This document shows positions 1 to 12,927 of a DNA stretch of 64,000 nucleotides, one piece after another. The stretch is taken from contig OY992833.1 in assembly GCA_963921425.1 (NCBI GenBank), forward strand, positions 27,142,698 to 27,206,697, given 5' to 3'. The stretch comes from Dryas octopetala (Eukaryota > Streptophyta > Magnoliopsida > Rosales > Rosaceae). Made by a program: the position numbers and the translations under genes. The notes under the pieces are model-generated. The model saw only the letters and a list, made by a program, of their open reading frames with translations, was not told where the DNA came from and ran no database searches. Each line of letters starts with the position of its first letter. Position 1 is the stretch's first letter.

Positions 1-1065
1 CCAACGGCTGCTTTAGGATTAGATTATTTTTCTTTTGGAAGTTTGAAATTGTTTACCCAAAGGTTTTCTTTCCATGTTCACAAATTCAAATTGGCTATAC
101 AATCCTTTGTTAAAGTGCATCAGTTTGCGTTGATTGCTCTGTAATCAAATACACAATAGCTCATGATGTATATGGTGATTTATGGTTTTCTATATATGTA
201 AATGTCGGTTATGAGTCTCATGACTGATTTTGAATTGGCAAATACGATTATACGAGCAGTGTACATCCTGCTATACTATTCATTCACTACAGTGTGAATG
301 TTTATTTCAAAAGTCACCGCTTTGTTGGGTTTGACTTTTATGTCGTCTTTGGCAGTTTGGCTGGCCGAAATTAATAAACTCAATTGCTTCGTTAGCAAGG
401 ATGTTAATCAAGGAGAAATGCTTTGCCCATAAGGATTCACTCCTCCTAAACCGCAAATTGCAAAAGGATATGATAGGTTATTTTCTACTTTTACTTTTGG
501 TTGTGTTCCAACTTTGTATCAAATTCTCGTGGATTTCTAAAGTTGACGGATTTTCCTCCAATTTCCAAGGCTCACTCGGATGGTGCCACAATCTTGAATA
601 AAAAAATTGGCTGAAAAAATCATAACTATATTTAACAATAAAACACTACGAAAGAACCCGAATCTTGCTCCCATAGTGGAGGGTTCTCAAGAGTGAGCGT
701 GGGGACGAGACCACCAAGGGAGCTACAAGAATATATATATCTCCATTCTTTTTCTACTCAAAGCTCAAGCTTGGTAATGGAAGGTTTGAGAGAGAGTGGT
801 TTACCAGTTTTGTAAGGCCATCACAGGAGTGTTCCCGAGTTCTTCTAAATTCTTCCTGAGTTTCTAGTGTTTGCTAACTTCAACTATTATCCAAAATTTA
901 CCGCACCAATTTTAAACAAACGCTAATTTTCGTTCATTGGTTTGATTGTTTGCAATATCAAATTTTTTTTTTTTCTACCTATGATTTTCAACTTGCATCT
1001 ATAGAGGAAAGCATGGAATAGACCTGTTGTATTTATTTAATGGTTGGTGACCGGTCTGATTCATT
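1..1065. other. No gene recognised; AT-rich left edge
   Basis: About 1 kb with no convincing exon, RNA gene or element. Short open frames here (for example a 66-codon hydrophobic one near 401-601) have no recognisable domain and no splice context. It could be the untranslated end of a gene lying to the left, but nothing in the sequence shows this. Confidence 0.5.
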
Positions 1066-1073
1066 GTTTGTAT

Positions 1074-2160
1074 TAGGGGTGGGCACGGTGTGGTTCGGCT
1101 CACTTCACCCCGAGAACCATGCACCGCGCCATAAATGTTTTCTCGGTGTGGTTCGGTGTTGTAAACCGAATAAATTAGAGAAAAACCAAACCAAACCAAA
1201 CCATTGTAAAAACGGTTTGGTTCGGTGCATGCACGGTTTTAAAATAAATATAACCTGCTTATTTTGTTGGTTGGGTAGTAGGGGTTTCATTTGGAGTTTT
1301 GGCAAATTGAGGTTATAACTTATAAGTTATATCTAATATAAGATTATAATCTGTAACTATATATATTATATAATTTATTTGTTGGTCTATTTGTTTGGTT
1401 TTTTTAATTTATTTTATTTGGGGCTTCGTTTGAGGTTTGGGGAGATTGAGATTTCGTTTGGGGTTTGGGCAAATTTGGGTTATAAGTTATAACTATATAT
1501 AAGATTATATATAAGTATATAACTACTATAGAGTAATGAGTATAGTATATATATAATTATATACTACTATAGTATATACTAGTATACTACTATAATTATA
1601 TATTACTTATATAGTTATATATAATTATTGTAGTATATATACAACTATATACTAAGTTACTAACTATATAGTTATATATAACTAACTATACTAAGTTACT
1701 AACTATATAGTTATATACTAAGTTTATATATAACTCTATATGCATAAAACATTATTATATAGACTATAGACTATAGAGTATATAGAAATAGAATACACTA
1801 ATTTTATTATATAAGATATAACTAACATTATATACTAAAACATTATTATATATATAATATTAAACTCATAGGGTTATATAAAATATATTTTAGGGTTTAA
1901 AATAAAAATGTATAAAATGTGAACAAAAATGTATAAAATGTGCATAAAAATATATAATTATATTTTAAAAAAATTACTCGGTTTGGTTCGGTTTGGTTCG
2001 GGTTAAATGAGCATAAAACCGAAACCGGAACCGTCCATATACGGTTTGGTTCGGTTTTCTCTTATGGTGTTGACTTTTCGGTCAATTCGGTTTTTTTTCG
2101 GTTTTTTTACGGTGGGTTTGGTTCGGTTTTTCGGTGCATCGGTTATTATGCCCACCCCTA
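1074..2160. mobile_element. Non-autonomous hAT element, 1,087 bp, with intact 8-bp target duplication
   Basis: The ends are inverted repeats TAGGGGTGGGCA / TGCCCACCCCTA. They are flanked by a perfect 8-bp direct repeat GTTTGTAT at 1066-1073 and 2161-2168, the duplication length of hAT transposons. Both subterminal regions are packed with CGGTTTGGTTCGGT-like motifs in opposite orientations, as expected of transposase-binding arrays. The centre (about 1320-1970) is almost pure A/T with repeated TATATAACTATATA-like units. No transposase remains, so it would depend on an autonomous relative. The exact target duplication suggests a fairly young insertion. Confidence 0.9.
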
Positions 2161-2530
2161 GTTTGTATACCACCCCCAGCTAATGGATAAACTCACTTTA
2201 TAATTGAATATATTTTGTTCTTTTCAGAGAAAGGGTAAAGTGTGAATGAGAAGTACAAGCTTAAACACAATCAAAAATAAAAGTAATAATACACGTCACT
2301 TTGCTATTTTGACAGTGAAAATCCCCTCAAAACCCACTTGCTTAATGAGTAAAAAGCTTCAAGGTAAACCCAGATATTAGTTTTACAAATGGGTTTTTAT
2401 ACATATTGAAGTTTACATAATTACAATGACATAATGACCTCAGAAATTTGGCATGGCCCACCTCCCTATGACGAATTATGCATATAAGTGAAATATTAGA
2501 TTGCCAATATACAGAGATTAGTTATTTTCG

Positions 2531-2667
2531 CCACCCATTTTCCCTACCATACTTTGTACAAGGCTAAAATCTTTGCCATTAAAGAGAGAGTAGCGAGAGA
2601 GAGAAAGAGGAGTTCAATGGCTAAGATTTTAACCCTGTACAAAGCATAGTAGGAAAATAGGTAGGGG
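2531..2667. mobile_element. Small fold-back element (MITE-like)
   Basis: Two arms of about 45 bp (near 2531-2573 and 2624-2667) are imperfect reverse complements around the shared core ACTTTGTACA...TAAAATCTT. A GA-rich loop separates them. It lies just past the stop codon of the kinase gene on the minus strand, so it may be part of its 3' transcribed region. I found no clear target duplication, so the class is uncertain. Confidence 0.55.
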
Positions 2668-2740
2668 ATCCTTGTCCTTTCGCCAAACGAGAGCAAGATA
2701 AAAAATTCTCTTGTAGATGAAAAGAAGGCTTTGACAACTC

Positions 2741-5700
2741 CTACTCCTTATCAACCAAAGCACTTAATTGCCCCTCCAGCTGTGTAACAGAAACAGAACT
2801 ATAATCAATAAACTATGATTGGGTTTGAGGACCTCTTTGCACACTGGTTATTAGTGAAATTTTCTCACAACTTATAATCTTACAACCTTATGCAAAGTCC
2901 AGTAAAGGTACAAACCTTGGCATTTTTCATCTTCTGTATCTGCAGCTCTTCAACAAGTTTCTCAATGCTGAGAAGTGACAACAGTGTCAAACAAGGTAAA
3001 TTATTAAGAATAACCAATACTTATTTTTCATCTCAATGCTTGTTGGAAATACATAAAGTTCACGTACCTTTGTTCAATACAAATCACCTGAGATTCTAGG
3101 AATTTCTCCCTTGCAGAAGCTAGAGATATCTGCAACAGTTTGACAGCATAACCAATATAAGGTTGTCTGGAGTATACTAATGTATTGTTGATTCCAACCT
3201 AAATTTGAAACCCATAATACCCCTATTGTAAAAAGCTAGCAATAGTGCAAGGTTCAGAAGCCAAGGTTATACCTGCATGTGCTTATCATTGGTTACTGCC
3301 TCTGCAAACTCCGTATGATTGCCTTTTATTGAGTAAATTAAGGCAAATACAACAATGTTAACATATAGGATACAAGAAAGTCAATTTATAAAAAAATGCT
3401 CAAAATATTACTAACAAATAACAAAAGCATTACCAGTGACTTGATCTACAACTTCAATCAATCTCATTGTTTCTTCCTGTCAGAATTGTATGTAATAAGA
3501 AGGTCACCAAAGAAAAATTTATCAAGTAGATGAAAGAAAAGTTATTCAATGCACACCATTTGCATGGAATTTTGCTGCAAAATAGAATTTAGCAAAGGAA
3601 GAATGCAGGTGGCTGCACCAATTACAGAATTTACTGATTCTCCAAAATGTGGGATGGTAAAGCCATTTGGAGTGTCCTGAATGGAAAACATCATTAAGAA
3701 TGAACACAAAAATACCACTATTACATAAAGATACCAAAACTGAACAATTATTTAATCAAATATAAAATTTAAAGGAAGAGAAGAAAGATGACATAAGGTT
3801 ATACTAGACCAATGTTTTGACCTCATGGATACAATTAAAGCACCACTTGTAAACACATGAAGTCATGGTTAACGTAATTTCCAACAATAATTTTCATGAC
3901 CTCCTTTACTGTTTCTAGATCGCACATAATAAACCACAAATGGAAAACAAAATGTTCTAGATAGTTAAAACCTATGTTACATGATAACTGATGGCACTGA
4001 TGGTTACATACCAACATACCTTAGGACTGGAATCAGGCATTGCGACTTTGAATCGCCCCTTAAATTGGGACCTGAGTCCATCTGATGCAGTTTCTGCTAT
4101 TTAAAAAAAATTATAGATAGATTACAGCAGAGAAAAATTCAAGTTATATAAGAAGGGATGTGAACTAATGAAAAGTTGACCTAAAAAAGAGCTAGCGATA
4201 TAGATAGCACAATATACATACCATGTAAAAAACTACTATTATCTCCCTTCTGAGGTTTTGCCAAGTGATTACTGCACAAGATGGATAAGGAGATTTGAGA
4301 AATTCCACAGTTATCAAAATCCGAATATTCCACTAGTTATTGGTATATTAATCAGTTTTCTCCCACATACTAAGACTGTAATAAAGGGGGTAATCAAACT
4401 AAAAATGAATTAAACTTATAGACAGGCATCAAAAACATAAATCTTGGTCATGGGGAAAAAAGAAGTTATGATATGTGATATTTCCAGCCTACATGAATTT
4501 GAAACACGTTACATTCACTTGAGATTGCATGAACACATCAAGTAAACATGAAGAATTTATCGAGTAAACATGAACTTAACAAATAAAGAAGTATGTAGAC
4601 AGCAGTGATCTTTCCGATTCACAAAATGAGGGAAACCAATTGAGAAATTACTGACGCTACAAAAATAACATTTCTTTTTGTTCGTTTTACCCAACATACG
4701 TGCACTTCAAATCTATTAGGTTATGGCCACTACCCAGTGGATAGGTAGCTCCTTGGGAAAGTTATGCCTGATTCAGTTACACCATAATCATCCACATATA
4801 TTAGTTGCTGCAAGACAGGGCAAAGCCTTAATATACACAATCAATTGAAAAATTGGTAGTTTAGACTTGCAAAAAAATCAGTGGAAATATCGATATCAGT
4901 AAGAATTACGGAAATGAAGAAAAATTGCTTTAAAACATGGAAATTTTATAAGTAGCCAGAGTTCTGGACTTGCCTGCCCTCATCACCGCTGACAAAAGTG
5001 GAATGATCAATTTTTGATGGATGTAAACTGCTTAAGAACTTTGGACTTTCAGAATTAACGTTTCTTGGTATAGAGCAACTTTTCTCCAAATAATCAACTC
5101 CAAAATAACTACTATTGTTTTCTTGTACTGATGATGATGAATAAACAGGTTCTTCAATTTTTTTGGGGACGGCATCATTCCATGTTGATCTACTACGATT
5201 GACTCTATCTACATGTACATTAATGGGATCTCTGCATATGAATTAGTACAGTATTAATACCTCAGATAGCGTAGATTGGTAGAATTAAGCAATTTATTCT
5301 TTCCACTGATCACCTCTCTGTAAGATCAGCTGAGTTATCAAGTTCACCCCTCTGTTTGCTGTTCCACTCTTGGTTTTCTGCAATGGCAATGCCATCATCA
5401 TCTTGAATCTAAACATAAAGAAGAGTTTGAGTATGAACATCATTAAGTTCTTACAATAAAAATTACCAAAGATCGCTCCACAAAGGAAAAAGAAAAACAT
5501 GTACATATCTTGCACAATGACCTACTCACAAGAGCAGCTTGTCTTTTCAAATCCTCTAGATTAAAATTCCATGCACTGATCCCTCGTATATACTCTTGCT
5601 GCAAGAAATAAAAATTATATATTATATATACCATCTTGAATTTAGAATAGGTATTGCAAAAGATAAAATTAGTCATTACTTGTGATAAATGATCTTTGTC

Positions 5701-8606
5701 ACCATACATAGCCTCATTTTGTGCAAAGAATTCAGCCTCTTGTTGCTGAAAAAAGAAGGCATATCAAAACATGCAAGACATAAAGAATACAGAATATTAG
5801 AATTTTTATGAAAACCATACAAATGCGAAATGAAGATGTCAACCTGCAACATTCTAAAGCGATCACCAAGGGGAGAAAGGCCATCAAGAATTGTCCGAGC
5901 TATAAATTCCTTTGAATGTGCATGTTTAAAAAAACGGTGCTTCAAAAGCTTCTCTGCAGTAGGACGCTTCTTTGGATCCTTTACTAAGCAAGCAGCTATT
6001 ATCTCTTTAAAGGACTACAAGTGAAAGTCATTTTAGAGTAACATGTAAAAACATTAACCTCATAGAGCTTATCACTGGAGTCGCACCTTTGAAAACCTTT
6101 TGTCCCTTTCATAGTCAAGGCCAGGGGGTGCATTTTGTAAGGTCATCAGCAAAACCTACAATGGAAATAAGATAGACATACCACATATCAGAGGGCAATG
6201 AAAATAATGATCTCAACCAAGAAAAAAAAGGCACTATTTTGAACTAAGCAGCATGAACAAATCTCAAGGGAAACCCTGTCCATGTGAATTAACATAGGAC
6301 ATGGCAGACATGTGCTTGCTATATTTAACAACAATACAAACAGACAGCCACATACATGGTAATTAGAAAAGTTTTAGATGGGACCAATACAGAACCTACT
6401 GATTATAAATTAATTCCAGTGGTTGGGTACATGAAGCAAAGGGATCCTACAAGACAAGAATATGTATCCTTGAAAAAAGTTTTCCATACAAAGGGGAAAA
6501 TAAGGACAAGAAGAAGATGTTTGTTTAAAATTTCTTAAACCTCACTGTGTCAGCATGTTCAAGACGCAATAGCTCCATATCCCATGCAGTCTAACTTCAA
6601 AGGGTCATGAGATTTACCTTCATTGGAGGATACTTGGAAAATGGAGCATGACCATGAGCAAGTTCTAGTGCTGTTATCCCAAATGACCAGATGTCTGCTC
6701 TGTTTGGATATAAAAGTTATTTTAGAAAGATGATATGCATAACAGACCCCCACCAGGATTTGAATATGACTAGTCAAACTTAGAGATAGCCCAATAATAA
6801 TCAAACTCAAGGTAATTTAACAATTAACATAATTCAGTATTCTGACAGCTAATATAGCTCACCTTCTAAAATAGGCTTAAACTTTGGCACACTTTCATTT
6901 TACTTGTTCTTGATTATTTATACATATATGCAAAGGCACACACATAAACCATATAAATATATACATAACTACATTCTTATGCTTATGCATCCACGAAATT
7001 TTATGCAATAATACAGGAAGTACACTGGAAGTGTTATTAGACTATTAAACAGTAGAGAATTCAGCTATAGATTGTCATAATATGTGAAATTGATTTATTG
7101 GTCTATACTACAGGCATTGATTACAAGGGAGGCAACTGTAAAGGGCAGTGCTTGGGTACTCAGAAATGAGTACAAGCTTGTCCTCACAACCAATCACATG
7201 AGCCCATAATGACGTCCATCATGAGAGAAAAGGTGGTGGGCCCCATCATGGGCTAATGTGATTGGTTATAAGGACAAACTTGGTACTCATTTCTGAGTAC
7301 CCAAGTATTTTCCTTAGAGGAATCACCCACTCACTTGAAGTCGTATCCATGTAATTGCTGCATAACTTCCGGAGCCATCCTGTGAAAAAGAGGGTGAGAC
7401 TTTAATAAATATGAAATGCAAGGAGTTTCAAGGCAGACTCAAACATGATATGATTTTGAAAGAATTCCCAAAAGTCAAATAGACAAATATCAAGGTAAGG
7501 AAGGTCTGGGACAGCACCAGCATGGAGTTCCAACAAAAGTTTTTCTTGAATATTGTCTATTGCCAGTATCAAACAAGCTTGCTGAAACTCCAAAGTCTGC
7601 TAACTGAACTGCTCCTTTTGAACTAACCAGTATATTGCCAGCCTATACGCAATAAAGTTAAAAAAAAAAAAAAAAAAAAAAACTGATCATATCACTCGAA
7701 GCAAATATGAAAAGGTAGCCGAAACCACCTTTTCACAAAAAATTAATTAGATAAATTTGGTAAACACAGCTTTGTAGAGACATTAGACTTAGGTGTACGC
7801 ATACATACGTGTAAAAAAGTTTTGATCATATCACTCAAAGCAAATACGAAAATGTAGCAGAAACCACCTTTTCACAAAAAATTAATGCGATAAATTTGGT
7901 AAACACAGCTTTGTAGAGAAATTAGGTATACGTGTACACATACATACAACTTGTAAGCAACTTTCGGCACAGAAATGCAAATAGTTGTAAGCTAAAGCTA
8001 ATATGGTAATCTTATAAATGTGCCCAAATGAGGAAACCAGTAAACGATAACATAGTATCAGGATGGCATACCTTAACATCTCTATGAATGTGGCCATGGG
8101 CATGTAGATATTCAAGGGCTTTAAGAACCCCATGCAACATTGTGGCGATAATGGGTTGTTCAAAACCATCAGGATGAGCAGATTTCATTATGTGAAGGCA
8201 TGATCCAGCGGCCATGTAAGGCATGACAATCCAGAGGCTCCTGGAAGCAGTGAAAGAGCATTGTGCCCTCAGTAGATTTGGGTGATCAAGCAAGATCATA
8301 GTTTGTACTTCTCGACGAATAAGATCCTGTGTGTAGTAAATGACACAAACCCAGTAAGGAAAGTGTACAACATTACAAAAGACAACTATGAGAAAGAAGG
8401 TTGATGAATGGGTTATGGTTAGAAAATGCAATTACCAAGTCATTGTTGCACTTCTCCAAGTCTAGAACTTTGATGGCGACAATTTCATTAAGTGGGATGC
8501 AGAGAGCTCTGTACACAGTGGCACTCACACCCTGACCAACTTCTTCGTACAATGTGTAGTCTTTGGAATTCAAAGGAAAGTTCTTTTTGGCTGATGAGAA
8601 TTCCAT
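2741..8606 (-). CDS. STE20-family Ser/Thr protein kinase, BLUS1-like, 19 coding exons
   Basis: Coding exons in transcript order: 8606-8436, 8326-8072, 7642-7518, 7379-7335, 6699-6618, 6155-6087, 6014-5844, 5745-5680, 5598-5530, 5408-5314, 5231-4974, 4271-4222, 4096-4020, 3676-3557, 3476-3434, 3322-3273, 3129-3068, 2967-2916, 2779-2741. All phases join, giving 632 residues. Kinase motifs seen: glycine loop GQGVSATVY near residue 25, VAIK lysine 46, HRDVKAGN with catalytic Asp140, DFG at 158-160, and the activation segment ending GTPCWMAPE at 180-188. The order and the LDLEKCNND / [13 protein letters not shown] signatures match the plant STE20/SPAK-like group that contains the stomatal blue-light kinase BLUS1. 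The tail after about residue 300 is Ser/Asn-rich and ends in a short charged coiled-coil-like helix. Intron 11 appears to use a GC donor. The kinase core should be catalytically active; the specific substrate is not visible. Confidence 0.93.
7151..7305. mobile_element. MITE in a kinase intron, 155 bp with ~49-bp inverted repeats
   Basis: The left arm starts CTTGGGTACTCAGAAATGAG and the right arm is its reverse complement with only a few mismatches across about 49 bp, leaving a ~55-bp loop. It lies in the intron between the exons ending at 7335 and starting at 6699 on the minus strand side. No clear target duplication was found, so the superfamily is unassigned. Confidence 0.7.
7684..7955. repeat. 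Imperfect tandem duplication (~140-bp unit) inside a kinase intron
   Basis: A segment starting GATCATATCACTC at 7684 recurs at 7824. The shared part includes ACCACCTTTTCACAAAAAAT and GGTAAACACAGCTTTGTAGAG and ends in a purine/pyrimidine-alternating GTACACATACATAC stretch. Identity looks to be around 85-90%. It lies in the intron between exons 2 and 3 and has no coding effect. Confidence 0.8.
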
Positions 8607-8990
8607 GGTCTTTTCATCTATACTGCATCATCCACATTCAACATTCAACACCCACCTCCCCTTCCTTCTACAAATTAAGTACACAAATTAAATATAACTG
8701 AAGACAAATTGAGAATATGGGTATTAGGTTTAGGAAAAAAGGGAGTAATTGAAGCTTACTGGAACCAAGATGAGAAGAACAATAAGCCCTAGAAGGCTAA
8801 GCTAGAAGAAAATTGGGTTATAACACATATATTGATGAATCCAATGACGTGTTTCGACGAATCCGTCAACCCGCCAATAAAGCTCTACTGTCTAGTTTTC
8901 TGTCTCTTCTGCTTCATCAAGGGCAATAGAGGTAACTGGTAAGACCTTGCTCTCTCCTTCTCTCTCACTCTCTCTCTCACTTCCACCGCT
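8607..8990 (-). promoter_or_regulatory. Kinase 5' untranslated region, probable leader intron and CT/GA-rich promoter edge
   Basis: Upstream of the kinase ATG (8606) a donor-like CCA|GTAAGC (boundary at 8760/8759) and an acceptor TTTGTAG (boundary at 8668/8667) delimit a likely 92-bp leader intron, 8668-8759. Beyond it a pyrimidine-rich tract (8948-8980, CT repeats on the plus strand) marks the promoter edge, a common feature of plant core promoters. No clear TATA box was picked. Confidence 0.5.
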
Positions 8991-10214
8991 TGGGTGAAAC
9001 AAGATATTTGCAACATTATTTTCAATCAGAGTCAAATATATAACGAAGGTTTTTGGAATTTACGTTATTGGCCATGCCTCTTTCTTGCCTTTTTTTTTTT
9101 TCCTTTTTTTAATCGGTAAATCTAGAGATTCCGGACAAAATTGAAAAGTTCGAGAATTTTAGGGCTGACTGCTGGGTGGGTACTGAAATATTTTTTGAAG
9201 ATGCCCTTTTGTTTAATTTATTTACCTTTCTTCCCCTACCTGTACCTTGATCACTGGGCCGAAAACCTTGAAGTTGGATTAAAGCCTTCTTAATTGTACT
9301 TATTCCAATATGTCAGCTCGGCCCAAGATCTGAACCCAACAAGTCGTTGACCCAGCCCAAGCTTACCAACAATTATAGATTTTCTATCAAGTGCAAGAAA
9401 TTATTTTACGTGATAGTAACACCATAATAACCATATGGTATGCTAATATGGTTGCTGACGTGGTTGATGAGTATCAGCTACCTACAACAATATTTGATTG
9501 CAAATATATGAGATAAAACCTCTCTCATGTCCTAAGTTCCTAACCTCTTCTTTTTTTACCAGTACCACCGTGGCAAAAAAAAAAAAAACATATATCTTCT
9601 TTTAAGAAGATTAAATAAAAGAGAAACCAATCGTCTATATATCCTTTGTCAAATATAAAAGCAGTATTGTACGTCTATATATATAATAATTAACAAACTT
9701 AAACCAGGAGATATATAGACGATTAAAGTCAACTGGCAGTTGGTAACATGGTGCTGATCACTTCATTTTTTTGTTTACCCGAAACTTGAAGAAAAAAAAT
9801 AAAGTGATCCGAGAACATGCAAAAGTCTCTTATATATAAGTATAAAAAAAAAAAAAAAAAATGAGTATACATATATAATAAGCAAGAGAGTGGTGAGTTA
9901 TTGAATTGTAACATATCTAAAAAGAGGTTTCAACCTAAAAATGTCTACCTTCACCCAACTCATGCTATGACACTTGAGCTAAGACGCTTATATATAGCCT
10001 ACTAATAGTCTCACGAACTTTTCTTTGTTTAAAAAGATAAAGAGACTTATAATTTGTTGAATAAAGATAAACATTTTTCTTCGGGCGGGTGGGGTCAAAA
10101 GATACATATATATATAGATGCCTGGGAAACGAGTGATGGTGACTCCATATGGATAATTGGATAATTGGAAGCTTCATATATCATCCATAATTTTGACCGT
10201 GAGATTCTGCTTTC
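8991..10214. other. Intergenic; nothing recognised
   Basis: AT-rich spacer with several A or T runs (for example 9578-9590 and 9844-9860). A 61-codon frame on the minus strand at 9729-9914 has no recognisable domain. No gene or complete element is supported. Confidence 0.5.
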
Positions 10215-10227
10215 CTGCGCCAAACTT

Positions 10228-10437
10228 TTTTTGTTTTTTGGTAAGAAGGGGGACCTTAACGGCCCAAAACAAAAACAAAAGAAACACTAACTACAATGAG
10301 TTTAACGACTTGTACTAAGTCCTATATATATATATGGAATCATTAATGAGCAGCTGTTCACAAGAATGGGGAGGCCGGAGACTCAAACACAGGAAGATTA
10401 AGCTTCAACTTGAGCCCAAGATGTGCACCAAACTTCA
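10228..10437 (-). mobile_element. Retroposed sequence (SINE-like or retrocopy), 210 bp, with 13-bp target duplication
   Basis: The segment is flanked by an exact direct repeat CTGCGCCAAACTT (10215-10227 and 10438-10450). On the minus strand it ends TCTTACCAAAAAACAAAAAA, an A-rich tail directly next to the duplication, so it inserted by reverse transcription in minus orientation. The body contains a frame with a hydrophobic, FGAHLGLKLKLNLP-like stretch that I do not recognise, so the source could be a SINE or a truncated host messenger. The tail starts with CC, as in the other retroposons of this window. Confidence 0.75.
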
Positions 10438-10450
10438 CTGCGCCAAACTT

Positions 10451-12259
10451 AATAAGACCAAAGACGATAGATACAACATTGACTAGCAAAGTTTCTAGTA
10501 GCAGACAAAGTGCTTTTGTTAATTTAATCACGTTGTATTTTTTTTTTTTTTTTGTCAAATCACTTGTTGTATGAGAATGATTACAACTCATGACCACGAG
10601 TCTATAATGTCGGATTTGACGAGAGATCGAGTTGCCTGGGTCACAAGAAAGAACCTACCATTGAAAGTCTCACGCATCAGGATTAAGGAAGTGACCCAGT
10701 CGGCCAGTCTGTCCAATTAATTTTATTATATGTAATTAAATATTTTGATTAATATGTTAAGTGCTAATTAAGTGAGTTGTTCAATGTTCACGCAAACTAA
10801 GCTAAGCTGGTTAAGACAGTAATATAGAAGGAAATTTGACTTCGATCCCTTGGCCGAATAACTTAAGGTACTCATTGCAAACGTTAACTTAATGCAGGAC
10901 TAGGGGGGAGTTGATTAATTAGCAAATAGCAATTAATACCCATATAGAATAATAAGTATTTCAAACATGCAATTAAAATTAGGGATTTTTTTAAAAGTCC
11001 AAACGAAAAAGCCCATGATCGGCTGGCTTACTTGTAAAAACATGATGATAGACCAATTCACTTTAATAAGCCAAGCGCTCGGTAATAGTTACTATTATTG
11101 TCATTATGCGACAATAACTATTTAAATTGCATAAAACTTTCATGTTATATTGTTACTAATTGTTACTGTTTGACAATGATAATTTGTTCAGTTAAAAAAA
11201 CAAAAAACACGCAAACACGTAAAAAAATATAACGTGGGCTTTATTTGTACAAAATAGATTTATTTATCATTGCAACGTACCTTTTAGATAGACTTCGTTA
11301 TCCTTAAGAGTTCAAAAGTATACTTTAAAATCATTATATGTTAAAATTACATTGTATATATTGCAAGTAGCCACGAAGAACTTCTAATTAATATCACGTG
11401 CGGCCGTGCGGGCCAACTCTAAAGATAGTATTCATTCACCATTTTTATGATTTATTAAGACCGAAAATAGGAAAATTAATTCTAGAACAATCTCATTACG
11501 TAGCATGCAAGCACAAATATGTAAGAACCCTTCGTCTAATCCAAATATATTCATATGAAAGTGATATTCAATCTATTTAATTTTCTAACTCTGGCTAGGC
11601 AGGACCCATGCATTTAAGAACCACTTCTGATGAGAGAAATATTATAATTAAATAATATATAATTAAATACTATCTATCATCTTTCATAATCCACCGTTCA
11701 TTTCACAATCAACCAATGTCAAATGTAACTATCATTGGCTCATTGCAATGAGAAAACAAAACCAAAAGTGCGATTACAACAAAACCAAAAGTGCGATTAC
11801 AGACTTCCTCCATTTAATTTTTCACAAATTAGTTAATTATATTTACAGGTTTTTTATATGCACAACAACAGACAAATTGACTATGACCGCCTATCTTAAT
11901 AAACCATAAATTAATGTTGGTGATATATATATTGAGCACAACACCAAGAATATTCCCATATATATCGATGCTTAAAACACTAAAAAAAACTAATTAACGA
12001 CTGTACTTTCGAATACATGATCACTTTTTAATGAACGACTCAAAACCAAGCTTAATGATAATTACTGGTTGATGATCGAAGGTGTTAATTAGGGACTGTG
12101 TTGATGATGAAACAAACAGAGTTTGGCCAAATTGCACATGATATATTGATATTCGTTCTCCTCCTTCTAGTTCTGGTCCTTTTTCAATGAAGCCCACAAT
12201 TAGACTTTTCTTTCTAGTTTAAGTTTTCTTTCTCAGAAACCTTTCTCCCCAAGTTCCTC
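10451..12259. other. Intergenic; nothing recognised apart from a short duplication
   Basis: AT-rich spacer. The only local structure noted is a tandem copy of a 21-base unit with core CCAAAAGTGCGATTA at about 11758-11799. No coding exon, RNA gene or complete transposon is supported. Confidence 0.5.
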
Positions 12260-12307
12260 AATCCTGACCATGAATTTCTTTTTTTTGGTCGAATCCTGAC
12301 CATGAAT
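12260..12307 (-). mobile_element. Near tail-only retroposon insertion with 16-bp target duplication
   Basis: An exact 16-bp direct repeat AATCCTGACCATGAAT (12260-12275 and 12292-12307) flanks only 16 bases, which on the minus strand read CGACC followed by an A-run. This looks like a retroposon of which only the 3' end was copied. A second insertion with the same CGACC tail is at 61424-61441. Confidence 0.75.
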
Positions 12308-12677
12308 ATTGAATTCCTTCAAATCCAAAACCCCAATTTAAAAATAATTATTATTATTATTTTGCTGCTTACTTGCTTTGAAGTGTTGTCCATGCACGTC
12401 ACAACCGCAATCACACAAGCATTAATTACTTCACCCATGACGTGTCCCTCCCTTGCCTCCCTCATTAAAAATTTAAAATCCGGTTCGCTACCACCTCTCC
12501 AAGATACACCCCCTGCTGACTTTTTAGGCTCTCATACCAAAAGTCAACCCAATCCGCTAAGCAAAGTTCCACACTACCACCCCTTTCCCTTTTGGGCCTC
12601 GCTTTGGGCCTTTTTGGCCCATTCCGCTTCTACTTTCAACACAAGTGGCTGCTGGAGCAGCATCCGCGTGGTAAGAA

Positions 12678-12796
12678 CACGTGGACCGTGTGAACCAAGC
12701 CTCCCAAAGTCCTAACAACGACCCTCCAAACATATCCGCCATATTTGGTGGGTCCCACGCGCCCTACCCGCCAATACTGCACAGCCTCTTATATAT
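12678..12796 (+). promoter_or_regulatory. G-box, TCP-type palindrome and TATA box before the DUF1645 gene
   Basis: A perfect CACGTG G-box lies at 12678-12683, the palindrome GTGGGTCCCAC (the class I TCP consensus GTGGGNCC lies in it) at 12748-12758, and a TATA-like TTATATAT at 12789-12796. This is about 130 bases before the ATG at 12928, which leaves room for a leader of roughly 100 bases. Their order and spacing fit a light-, stress- or growth-responsive promoter. The motifs are seen; their use is inferred. Confidence 0.6.
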
Positions 12797-12927
12797 GAGG
12801 CACCTTCAATGTCCTCCACCACCAACTAACAACCAAAACCTTCTTCATAATATTTCATGCTAATCTTGTCTTCCTCTTCAACCCCAAACCGAAAAACTCC
12901 GATTCTCGACTCAACAAAAAAAATAAA

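Noticed and set aside
10358-10597. Hydrophobic 79-codon minus-strand frame
   Set aside because: It runs across the border of a retroposon insertion and its target duplication, so it is not one gene.
12302-12715. 137-codon frame just upstream of the DUF1645 gene
   Set aside because: It covers the promoter motifs, has low-complexity Pro/Ser content, and no family match.
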